Both the position numbers and the translations under genes were made by a program. Shown here in pieces: positions 1 to 10,000 of a stretch of 56,295 nt of DNA. The notes beneath the pieces were generated by a model. That model was not told the origin of the DNA. It saw nothing but the letters and a program-made list of their open reading frames with translations, and searched no databases. The stretch lies in the IMG/VR virus record IMGVR_UViG_3300042308_000597, positions 1 through 56,295 of that record, one strand, 5' to 3'. Position 1 is the first letter of the stretch. Each line of letters opens with the position of its first letter. This DNA comes from a virus.

Positions 1-3000
1 TGTTTTTCTGAATCAACTGCTAATGCAGGTGCACCAGGGAAGTTAGTGCTTGGAAAATTACCAGTTCCAATATTTAAAAAGTCGTGTCCTGTTAATCGAA
101 CTTGACTATATTGAATTCGCATAGTTACAATAACTCCGTGTGCTGGCGCATTTGCAATTGGTACTGCAGGACTTAGCTGTAGTGTGGCGTTATATGGGGA
201 TTGCCCTCCGCCAGTCCCCATATAATTCAATACTGCAACCAATTTATAATAAGTTGGATCCCCAGTAAATACAACATTTGAACCTGGAATCGGAGCTGAT
301 GCTAAACCTGAAATATTAACATAATTTCCTGGTTGGAACATATCAGCATATCCGTTACCAATTACGCTTGCAGATGCAACTGAATACTGGGTTCCTCTAT
401 TATTAAATGTCGGGTTTGCTAATACACCTACCCCTGTTCTTACTTGCCATGTAAATGGAGAGGTTACGTTTGAGTCAGTTACAGTTACAATTGGTATTGC
501 ATTGTAACCGCTTCCAGGTTCAACAATTCTAAATTCTGATATAGAACCTGACGATACTTTAACACGACCTTGAGCCGTTGCACCAGTAACAATATTGTTA
601 GCAGTCGTAGTTGCACTTGATAACGCTGCCCAAATTGGAGTACTATTTGGATTACCAAATGATACAGTAGGCCAAGATGTTGATGTTAATAACGTTCTGC
701 TAATCCATGCAATTCCATCTTCTGACGATGCAGCAATAGTTGTAGTACCGGTTGCTACTGCAAAGAATACACCTTGTCCGTATTTTACTTGTGTCCATGC
801 TTGCGATGCTGGCAACGGCTGACTTGAGTACCATGTGATACCATTTAACGAATATGCAGCAATAGTACTTCCACTTGCAATTGCTACAAATTTACCATTA
901 CCATACGTAACACTTTTCCACGTTGCAGCAACTGGTAATGCTGCAGGTGTCCATGAAGTTCCGTCATTAATTGAATATGCAGCAGATGTGCCACCACTTG
1001 CAATTGCTACCCATGTACCTGCTCCATATGCAACACTAGTCCACGTAGTAGGCGTAGGTAATGCACCAGTTGATGTCCATACAGTAGCATTTGATGTAAT
1101 ATTAGCAGTAGCTGATCCGGATAACACTGCAATGTATCTATTATTGCCGTATGCAACATCTGACCAATTACCTGTTGTTGATAACGATCCTGCACTTGAC
1201 CATGTTGCGCCGCCATCTACACTTTTTGCAGTATTTAATGATCCGTTTTGTACTGCAACCCATGTACCTACTCCGCTTAATGTACCATAAGTTACTGCAG
1301 TCCATGACGAACTAACTGGAAGAGCTCCTCCTGTGACCCAATTAGTACCATCAACACTATATTGAGTTGATGTACCTGAACCTGCGATTGCAACATAATT
1401 ACCGCCAGCTCCTAAACCGTTATATGTAAAGTTACTAATAACACCGTTTACAACGTTATTTACAGTAATCGTTAAGTTGTTTAATGGAGCAGCTCCGCCT
1501 AAACTCGTACCTAATATAGTTAATACATTGTCTTTAACATAATTAATACCGCCTGCATTTAAAGTAACTGCATATGATACACCAGTTTTAACTATATTAA
1601 ATGTTGCACTTGTACCAGCACCCCCAGTCGGTGATACTGCTGTATACGTAGTATTAATATCCCCGTAAATTGAATCAATCCATGCAGCATTTTGTTGTGT
1701 TACTGACGTTGCAGAATAACCAGGACTTGCAAATTGTACTCTTGGTTCAATTATATACGATGAGGTAGTATCTAACGCTGCTAGAATTGGAGTACCTGAT
1801 ACCACATGATCCCATCCTGCAGCATTTAAAGTCATTGTACTTGCAGTTATTGTCGATAAAGTAACTGCTGATCCTCCAACGCTTGTGCTAACTGAAAATT
1901 GAGTTGATGTAAATCCTGTAGAAATTACATAGTACACTGTTCCAACTGCTAATCCACCAATTGCAGTTCCGGTAAATATAACCGGCATGTTAACATATAA
2001 TGTAGCAGTACTCGGAACTGTGATTAGATTTGAAGTAACAGTCGTTCCGGTTGCAACTATTGCACTGAAACTTTCTTTTGCAACCATTGCTACTTTAGAT
2101 CCTGAATTATATCTTACAATATAGCCGTATTGTCCTGTTCCTAAACCACTAGTTATTTGAATGCTCATTCCAATATATGTTGAATTAATTGCCAAATCAA
2201 CTGCAGCAATGGTTATTGATGTAGTATTGCCTGACTGTCCAGTGTTAGCAGATGTTACATAATTTTCACCATTTGATAACAATTTTGTTTCAAACACTGC
2301 GTTATCTCTAAATTCGTTAGCAACTGATACTGCACCGTAACCTGTTCCACTAAATGAAAATGTAGCAGTATTGTACTTTGTACCAGCATTTAAGAATTCA
2401 ACTCTGTAAATTCTATCAACTGCGTTAGTTATTACATTAGTAATAAGTGCTTGGTTAGCATAATTGTTAACCGTTGCAATCAATGGAGTTTCATAAATAT
2501 CAACACCTTCAGCAACTGTGCCATACGTACCATACGAGCTGTTACCATTAGTAGCACGAATTTTACCGCCGTTCTCAGCTAAGTATCCCATATATCCGTA
2601 GTACGAAAACACAGATACTAATTCAGTTAATGATTGTGAACCAGTACACCAAACACCAATACCGTCACTTAAAATTTGAGTAAAGTCGTTTGCTACAACA
2701 GAACGGTTTCCGCCACTGTGTATAGTTCCATCAATCTTTAACCCAATACACCCTGTACCAAATGTTGTAACATTTTGAATATACGGTGACCGTGATGTAA
2801 TCCAGGTACGTCTATCATTTGGTCCCCAACCTGGGTCTAAACTAACATATGCGCCAGCAGTTGGACGTTTTGTACCATAGCTATTTACAGGTCCTAAAGT
2901 GCCAGTTAATCCCTGTACTGTTAAATTCCTAATACCTGTTGAATTTCTAACATAGAACATATCAGATAACAGAGAACCAGATACTGCAGTTGAATAACAC

Positions 3001-6000
3001 GCTGCACTCCATTGAGATGAATAATTTCCAATATTAATAATGTCATTAGCAACTGAAGTTACTAAAATTTTCATATCTCTTGCACACGAAATTGGATCAT
3101 AAACATAAGAAACAATCATAGATCCAGTACCAGTAGTTAAGGTTTCTGCAGATCCACCTACTGTAGATGAAATTTTAAACGAAACTCCGTTAACTACTGT
3201 ATGAATATAATAGTTAACACTTAAATTAATTCCACCAAATATTGATCCAGTAAATGTAATTTTGTCTCCGGCTACCATCCAACTGGTGCTTGTACATGTG
3301 AATGTAGTAGTTGAACTTGCAGTAACAGTAGTATTAAATGTATTAATATACGCAACTGATTCAGCTGCAAGAAAATCAGCATTTGCAAGCAACTGATATG
3401 CGCCATTAATTGCGTCATTACTTGCATTTGTAAAGTTGCTGCCTGCATTTGGAACACTTGTTCCGCTCATATTTGCAATAACATCTGTCCACAATGCATT
3501 AGCAAGTGCTGCTGATCCCGATGCTGCAATATATTTTGCAGTATATTTTAAGAACGTTATCATTCCTAAAGTTGCAGATTTTTGTCCTGATAATACAATT
3601 TGTGCCGACGCTACTGCTCTGTAATACGACATGCCAGTTTGACATGATAAGAAATTACTTCCAAACATCATATCATACCCAATTGCGTCAATCATATATC
3701 CAACATCTCGCGAACACGTAGTTTGATTAAACAATAATGTTGCATTATGCGCTTTAACATACGCTAGACAATCAAGTTGTATTTGTGATTTTGCTGCTTG
3801 TAATGCAGTATTTGCTGCAACTAGACCGCTAGCAACCCAACTTGTTGTTGGTGCAAGTAATGTTGGTGTAATTCCGGTGTTTATAGTATTATAAATTTCT
3901 TGAATACGATCTTGTGCAAATGTACCAGCATTCGTCGAACCTCCCGAACCACTAACATCTTGCGTAGTAGTGTTTCCGGTAGTTCTAGTAATCGCAGTGC
4001 CTTGTGCAATGCTTGCGATAATTGTTTTAATTCTATCTTGAACAGCCAATGCTGCAGGTTTTTCAGTAATTAATTCAACAAAATTATTATTGCTATAATA
4101 TGATCTTGCAACAATTGTTGTAGCTAAATTACAAGGAATAAGAGTAGTCCCGTATGTTAAATCGTAGTATACTGCATCAACAATATAGCCAATATCACGC
4201 GTACATGATGCTTGACCTGCTGGACCTAACATAGTCCATATTGAACTGTAATTAAGTACCATAAATGCAGTAACTTCATCTTTTAAAAATTGTTTGTTAG
4301 CATTAATTAATCGTCTAGCATTTAAAAATCCAGTATTATAACTTGTTGGGTCGGTGTATGTATAAGGAGGTGCTGACACTGTACCGCCATTGAGAATTGT
4401 GTACATTACATCGGCATTTTCCGATACTGCAGTTACTGCAGACGTACTACCGACAGATCCTGCTGGCAAATGCACATCTTGAGAAACTGTAACCTGATAC
4501 GGCGATGCAACTGTAGTGTTTGATATAATATCTGACGTAATTGATTGAATATATGTAACTGCTGAAATTGATTTTGCAATATCGTTACTTGCAATTAACG
4601 ACGGGGACGGTCTAATATTTGTTGATCGTAATTCGTCTCCAATAATTGACGTATTATCTGGAACAATAATTGGAAGTGTTTCATAGTAAATCCCTGTTTT
4701 AACAAAAATAGAATAAGTTGTACTAACAACCGCCGGAATATTTGTACTTACACCGGCAGTAATTGCTGCTGTGATAACACCTACTAAATTTGATAACAAT
4801 GTAACTACGCCAGGTTCAACAGGTTTAAGATTATTTGAAACTCTTGTTACTGTTGCTTGATATGAAGTATTTGGTGAAGTACTTGCAATTACTGAATTAA
4901 TAACAGACAACATATAGTTATATCCAGCAACATCTTGGCTTGATTGGGTACCTAATACAGTGTAACTTCCGGATACATACGATTGAGCAACTTCTACAAC
5001 TTTAGCATTGCCACCATGCGATAAGTCATAAGCTAACGCATCAACTACATAGCCAATATCACGCTCACATTTACTTTCATTATAAGTAAATGCTGATGTA
5101 AATGGTAGTGTATTATTAGTTATTTGTGAATTAATCCATCCAATAACTTCTTTTTGAATATATGCCCGGTTATTTGTTAAGAAATATTTTGCATTTGGAT
5201 TTAATGGTCCGTTTGTAACTTGTTCAGCTGCATATCTAACAGTTAACCACGGACGATCTAAAGTTGCGCCATAACTTGGTGCTGGATTATTTAAGCCAGT
5301 CTGCCCAACATAATAAATTTGATCAATAACACCAAAATATCCCCACGATGGTAGTAACGTTGGTGAAACTTTTAACACCTGACCAGGGTCACCGATTGCT
5401 AATCGTGTAGGACCACTTTGACTCATGTATGGTATATCACCAGCTGTTGTTAACACCGAGTCTTGCGCACCCGCAGCAATCACATTCCAGTACTGTCCTG
5501 ATACATCAACATCCGGTCTGTTACCACTTGCACTTGTATGTGCTAAAATACAAATATAACTGTTTGGTCCAACACTTATAGTATCGCCTAACACATAGTT
5601 AACACTAGTATCCCATGTTGCTGCATAGCCAGTTGCTGTAATAGTAGCAATTGCATTACCCGAAACAGTAGCAACAGTAATTAACACGTCATTAAACGGT
5701 GATAACCCGCCAACTTGTGTACCTAATATCTTAATGGTTGTATTTGCAGCATATCCAGTACCACCTGCATTTTTAGTAACAGTGTAAGAAGTACCAATTG
5801 TACTAACATCAAATGTTGCAGAGCTGCCAGCAGCTGTTATGTTTGTACCTGCTAATGCAGTATATGTCTTATTAGTATTTGCCCATTTTACCCCTGAGTT
5901 TAATCTTGACCAATAAGTAACATTTGGTGGTTGATTGTTAGATGCAGAAGTGTGATCAGCTGTAACTACGTAAGTGTACGCACCATTTCGTAAAACATCA

Positions 6001-7037
6001 CCAACTAAATATGATTGCCCAGATGCCCAATCTCCAATAAACGAAAATCCGGTTGTAAATAAAGACCAATCACTTGCGTTAGCAGTAGGAGTTTTATTTG
6101 AATTATTAGTTTTACTAATATATGAATAACCACCGTACCCAACAATATCTCCAGGCTGATAAAGTGTTGCGTTATCCCATGAATCTTCATAAGTTAACCC
6201 TTCAACAAATCTTGCCCAGTTTGATTCTTCAAATAGTGTAGATGATGTATGGTATGTTGTACATATCCAAACATCGGCACCGTAGTTTACTAAGTCATTA
6301 ACTGTATAACGAACAGAACTTCCACTCCATTGACCTAAATAATTAACACCTTTATGGAAATAATCCCATTTACCTTGATCATTTTCAAGACCTAACGTAG
6401 CGGTTGCTGCAGAAGTATGACCAGCATTACACACATATGTCTGTCCTCCATACTTTACAACATCATTTACTTTATATCTTGTTGATACTGTCCAATCAGT
6501 TAACCATGTAAAACCATCAGTAAATAAATCCCATTTACCTTGATCATTTTCAAGACCCAGCGCAGATGTTGCTGCAGAAGTATGACCAGCATTACACACA
6601 TAATTTCTACCACTATATTTTACAACATCATTCTTTTTATATCTTGTTGATACTGTCCAAGTTGATTTCCAATCAAAGCTAGTTGCATATAATGTCCAAT
6701 TGCTTTGATTTGCTTCAAGGCCTAATACAAGAGTTGCTGCAGAGTTGTGACTATTATTACAGATATATACAATTCCACCATATTTTACTAAATCATTTAA
6801 ATTGTAATATGTGTTAACTGTCCAGTTTGATCTCCATGTAGTACCGTCAGATACTTGATTCCATTTTGTAGGAATACCGGTTAAATCAGTTGTAAACAAA
6901 ACAGAGCTAGTATGCCCTGCTATACAAACGTATGCTTTACCACCGTTTCTAACAACATCATCTCGTAGATAAGATGTGGATGGAGTCCACTCATCTTTCC
7001 ATATGAATCGTATTCTACCTAGTTTAAATTCAGCCAT
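1..7037 (-). CDS. Giant fibre/adhesin-like structural protein, C-terminus cut off by window edge
   Basis: The reading frame starts at ATG 7037 (MAEFKLGRIRFIW) and was open at every point I checked down to base 1, giving at least 2345 codons with the C-terminus missing. The first ~430 residues hold about eight repeats of the pattern W...Y..GD.V.y.g..Y.C...Ht, which resembles carbohydrate-binding modules of family 5/12. Next come segments with the motif C-x-RD-(V/I)-GY-(I/M)-VDA-x-x-YD, a beta-helix-like stretch (DNA about 2.5-3.0 kb) and BNR/Asp-box-like repeats (DNA about 0.6-1.4 kb). It is a paralogue of the next gene, 7096-12840: the N-terminus, the beta-helix and the stretch near base 80 (LTGHDF) align by eye. 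Probably a virion-surface host-recognition or decoration protein. No late RNA or chaperone evidence is visible beyond a late-promoter-like box 25 bases upstream. Confidence 0.85.
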   Translation of the reverse strand, partial: MAEFKLGRIRFIWKDEWTPSTSYLRDDVVRNGGKAYVCIAGHTSSVLFTTDLTGIPTKWNQVSDGTTWRSNWTVNTYYNLNDLVKYGGIVYICNNSHNSAATLVLGLEANQSNWTLYATSFDWKSTWTVSTRYKKNDVVKYSGRNYVCNAGHTSAATSALGLENDQGKWDLFTDGFTWLTDWTVSTRYKVNDVVKYGGQTYVCNAGHTSAATATLGLENDQGKWDYFHKGVNYLGQWSGSSVRYTVNDLVNYGADVWICTTYHTSSTLFEESNWARFVEGLTYEDSWDNATLYQPGDIVGYGGYSYISKTNNSNKTPTANASDWSLFTTGFSFIGDWASGQSYLVGDVLRNGAYTYVVTADHTSASNNQPPNVTYWSRLNSGVKWANTNKTYTALAGTNITAAGSSATFDVSTIGTSYTVTKNAGGTGYAANTTIKILGTQVGGLSPFNDVLITVATVSGNAIATITATGYAATWDTSVNYVLGDTISVGPNSYICILAHTSASGNRPDVDVSGQYWNVIAAGAQDSVLTTAGDIPYMSQSGPTRLAIGDPGQVLKVSPTLLPSWGYFGVIDQIYYVGQTGLNNPAPSYGATLDRPWLTVRYAAEQVTNGPLNPNAKYFLTNNRAYIQKEVIGWINSQITNNTLPFTSAFTYNESKCERDIGYVVDALAYDLSHGGNAKVVEVAQSYVSGSYTVLGTQSSQDVAGYNYMLSVINSVIASTSPNTSYQATVTRVSNNLKPVEPGVVTLLSNLVGVITAAITAGVSTNIPAVVSTTYSIFVKTGIYYETLPIIVPDNTSIIGDELRSTNIRPSPSLIASNDIAKSISAVTYIQSITSDIISNTTVASPYQVTVSQDVHLPAGSVGSTSAVTAVSENADVMYTILNGGTVSAPPYTYTDPTSYNTGFLNARRLINANKQFLKDEVTAFMVLNYSSIWTMLGPAGQASCTRDIGYIVDAVYYDLTYGTTLIPCNLATTIVARSYYSNNNFVELITEKPAALAVQDRIKTIIASIAQGTAITRTTGNTTTQDVSGSGGSTNAGTFAQDRIQEIYNTINTGITPTLLAPTTSWVASGLVAANTALQAAKSQIQLDCLAYVKAHNATLLFNQTTCSRDVGYMIDAIGYDMMFGSNFLSCQTGMSYYRAVASAQIVLSGQKSATLGMITFLKYTAKYIAASGSAALANALWTDVIANMSGTSVPNAGSNFTNASNDAINGAYQLLANADFLAAESVAYINTFNTTVTASSTTTFTCTSTSWMVAGDKITFTGSIFGGINLSVNYYIHTVVNGVSFKISSTVGGSAETLTTGTGSMIVSYVYDPISCARDMKILVTSVANDIINIGNYSSQWSAACYSTAVSGSLLSDMFYVRNSTGIRNLTVQGLTGTLGPVNSYGTKRPTAGAYVSLDPGWGPNDRRTWITSRSPYIQNVTTFGTGCIGLKIDGTIHSGGNRSVVANDFTQILSDGIGVWCTGSQSLTELVSVFSYYGYMGYLAENGGKIRATNGNSSYGTYGTVAEGVDIYETPLIATVNNYANQALITNVITNAVDRIYRVEFLNAGTKYNTATFSFSGTGYGAVSVANEFRDNAVFETKLLSNGENYVTSANTGQSGNTTSITIAAVDLAINSTYIGMSIQITSGLGTGQYGYIVRYNSGSKVAMVAKESFSAIVATGTTVTSNLITVPSTATLYVNMPVIFTGTAIGGLAVGTVYYVISTGFTSTQFSVSTSVGGSAVTLSTITASTMTLNAAGWDHVVSGTPILAALDTTSSYIIEPRVQFASPGYSATSVTQQNAAWIDSIYGDINTTYTAVSPTGGAGTSATFNIVKTGVSYAVTLNAGGINYVKDNVLTILGTSLGGAAPLNNLTITVNNVVNGVISNFTYNGLGAGGNYVAIAGSGTSTQYSVDGTNWVTGGALPVSSSWTAVTYGTLSGVGTWVAVQNGSLNTAKSVDGGATWSSAGSLSTTGNWSDVAYGNNRYIAVLSGSATANITSNATVWTSTGALPTPTTWTSVAYGAGTWVAIASGGTSAAYSINDGTSWTPAALPVAATWKSVTYGNGKFVAIASGSTIAAYSLNGITWYSSQPLPASQAWTQVKYGQGVFFAVATGTTTIAASSEDGIAWISRTLLTSTSWPTVSFGNPNSTPIWAALSSATTTANNIVTGATAQGRVKVSSGSISEFRIVEPGSGYNAIPIVTVTDSNVTSPFTWQVRTGVGVLANPTFNNRGTQYSVASASVIGNGYADMFQPGNYVNISGLASAPIPGSNVVFTGDPTYYKLVAVLNYMGTGGGQSPYNATLQLSPAVPIANAPAHGVIVTMRIQYSQVRLTGHDFLNIGTGNFPSTNFPGAPALAVDSEK
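6365..6670. repeat. Near-identical 165-nt tandem duplication inside the CBM-like array
   Basis: The segment beginning at 6365 (cccatttaccttgatc) recurs 165 bases later at 6530 and stays nearly identical for about 135 bases. This equals 55 codons, one CBM5/12-like module, and indicates a recent in-frame module duplication in the partial fibre gene. Confidence 0.8.
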
Positions 7038-7061
7038 TCAATGCTCCAAAATTCTTTATTA

Positions 7062-7069
7062 TATTTATT
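7062..7069 (-). promoter_or_regulatory. T4-type late promoter -10 box (AATAAATA)
   Basis: On the minus strand the box reads AATAAATA, one base from the T4 late consensus TATAAATA. It lies 25 bases upstream of the ATG at 7037, a normal distance for a short leader. Confidence 0.45.
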
Positions 7070-7095
7070 CATTTGATATTACTAATTTTCAATAT

Positions 7096-10000
7096 TTAGT
7101 CAGTAGATCCAGGTGATTGCATAAAATATTGCAATGCTAACATAGTACCGGCAATCCCGCCTGTGAAATTAACATTGTTATTCATTACAATAGTATCGTT
7201 TGACGATGAAAAAATGCGTTGCGGGCCGATACCGACTGTACCAGCAGTTAAAATAGACGTCATTGCATTTGCACCACCGCTACTAATTAGTCTAGCCAAA
7301 TAAGATTTAATAGCTTTTTGTGTAGGGACAATGTTATCACTATTTGCAGTAAAGTAAGAGTCGGTTGAAAATTGCGTAATTGTAACAGTGTTTTGTCCAA
7401 TTTGCACGCCGCCTAATGTAATTTGATTTAATCCTGCTAGGTTAAATAAATCTGCCGAAATTGTAACAATACCAGTTGCTTGTTGTACTGCAAATTGCCC
7501 ACCTACTTTAAAGTTACCGTCTTGATCAGTTGCAGTTACAAATACCCGTCCTTGATTATTTTCTTGAACTTGATATGCCTGTAATGCTAACGTAATATCA
7601 GTATTAGGAAAATTAGTCGATTCTTTATTACCGGTTCCAATTAACAAAAAGTCGTGACCAGTTAACCGAACTTGACTGTATTTTTGTCTAATTTCAACTG
7701 CAGTGGCATGAACCGGAGCAGTCATTCTAGTAAGTGCAGGTGCAATTTGAAAATAATAAGTACCTGTTGAAATTAGAGTAATGTTAACAATTTTAAATTG
7801 TGTTGAGTTTCCGGAAATTGCAATACTAGCTCCTGGACTAGGTGCTGCGTCCAACCCGCTAACATAAACATATTTAGAAATACTTGGAATATCTGCAAAT
7901 CCGTTACCGCTAATTGTACAACTTGTAGTTGAAGTTTGATAATTATTTCCTCGATTTGTAAAAGAAGGATTCCCTAAGACACCGTCTGCAGTTCTACAAT
8001 TTACAATTACTGTTGTTATGGCATCTGGTGCAGTAAGAGTTACTACTGCAGATCCTAATGTGTACGCAAACATATTAGCAGACGCAACCGTTTGAGTTAA
8101 ACTTATAGTGTAGTTAACTGCATTAAATGTAACTGTTAGACTTGGCGAACCATTAATTTGTCCATTTTCAACTGTGTATTTTGTTCCAGTTATCAATGTA
8201 GAAGATTGACTAACAGTTGTATTGATTAACCATGTACTATTGATCCCTGCTCCTGCTATATTTGAAACAATAAACACTTCTGCAGGTATAGCGCCACCGG
8301 TTAACACCATGCCTGCAGAAATAACTCCAGAAGTCATTCCAGTTACAGTTAGCGTAGTTCCGGTTATTGATCCAGTAAATACTGCAGTGATTGTTCCTGT
8401 AATAGTTGTACCGGAACTTGCTGCTCCGTTATCGATTACCATGCCAAACGTAACAGTTCCTGAAACTATTGAAACAATAGTTAAAGATGTATTTGATATA
8501 AACCCAGTAAATACTGCATTATTTACTGTAGTAATAGACGTATTAGCAGATATATTACCTCGACCGCCGCCTAAAAACAAGCCTGCAGCAAGAGCACCTG
8601 ATATTACATAAGTAACAGATAATGTTGTATTAGAGATAGAACCAACAAATTGCACTACAGTTGGAGTTAGTGAATATCCGCTGCCAGGTTCCCAAATATT
8701 AATGCTACCAATTTTTCCGGATGCAATTACTGCTCTACCAAACGATTGAGCACCTGCTAGTATTTGTCTACCTGCAGATGAACCGGCGGTTGCTACTGCA
8801 ATGAATTGTCTTAATGATGATGGATTTCCAAATGCAACCGCTGACCATTGATTAGATGCTAAAATACTTCGAGTAATCCATACTATTCCGTCTTGTGTTG
8901 TAGCAATTGTATTTGTTCCGGTTGCAACTGCAACAAACACACCTTGCCCGTATGCAATAGATGTCCACGCTGCTGCAGTTAACACAGCAGATGCTACCCA
9001 AGTAATACCATCTAATGAATAAACAACTGATGTTCCTGAAGTTGCAATAGCAATAAATCTACCATTACCATATGTAATGCTTGCCCATGTTGCAGTTGTT
9101 GGTAATGTTACGCTAGTCCAAGTTGTTCCATTAGTTGAATATGCAGCTGCATTTGTACTACCACTAGCAAACGATACATACGTGCTAGCACCGTATGCAA
9201 TTTTTCCAGATTGTATGCCAGTAGCAGCTACAGGAGCCCATGATACACCATTAGATGATACTAATAATTCAGTAGTACTATAACTCACAACTACAAATGT
9301 AGTACCAACTGCAATTACATTTGAATACGATGCGCCTGTTGAAAAAGTACCCGAGTCCCATGTAATACCGTCATTTGAGAATGCGTATGATGTAGTAGTT
9401 GCATTTACAGAGACAAATATTCCATTTGTATATGCTACCGTTGGGGATATTAAACTTGGGAAATTTGATCCTACAGACCATGTTGTACCGTCAGTTGAAT
9501 ATGCTGCATTTGAAAACGATGCAACGCTTACAAATTTGCCATTGCCATATACCACACCTGTCCAAGATGCAGCCGGTAAAGTAACTGCAGTTGATGAGTA
9601 TAACGGTGTTGAAAATGTAACACGAGGTTCAATATTGTATACAGTAGTAGCATCAAGTTCTGATAAAATTACAGTACCCGGAATCATGTGATTCCACCCA
9701 ATTAATCCCGTTTGTTCGTTATATACCGTTGCAACTTTTCCAATTTCGTCGTATGCCTGAATATACCCGTATTGTCCAACACCGGTTCCGCTAGTTAATA
9801 TAATTCGCATGCCTACATAATTTACAGCAAGATTAGTGTCATTTGACGCAATTGTAATTGTAGTTGCATCACCGGTTTGTGCATGGTTGCTTGCTGTAGA
9901 ATACCCGTCGCCACCTGCAGATATTTCTGTTCCATATATTTTATTTTCAAAGATTGCGCGATCTCTAAATTCATCAGCAACTGCAATTGCTCCAGTACCG

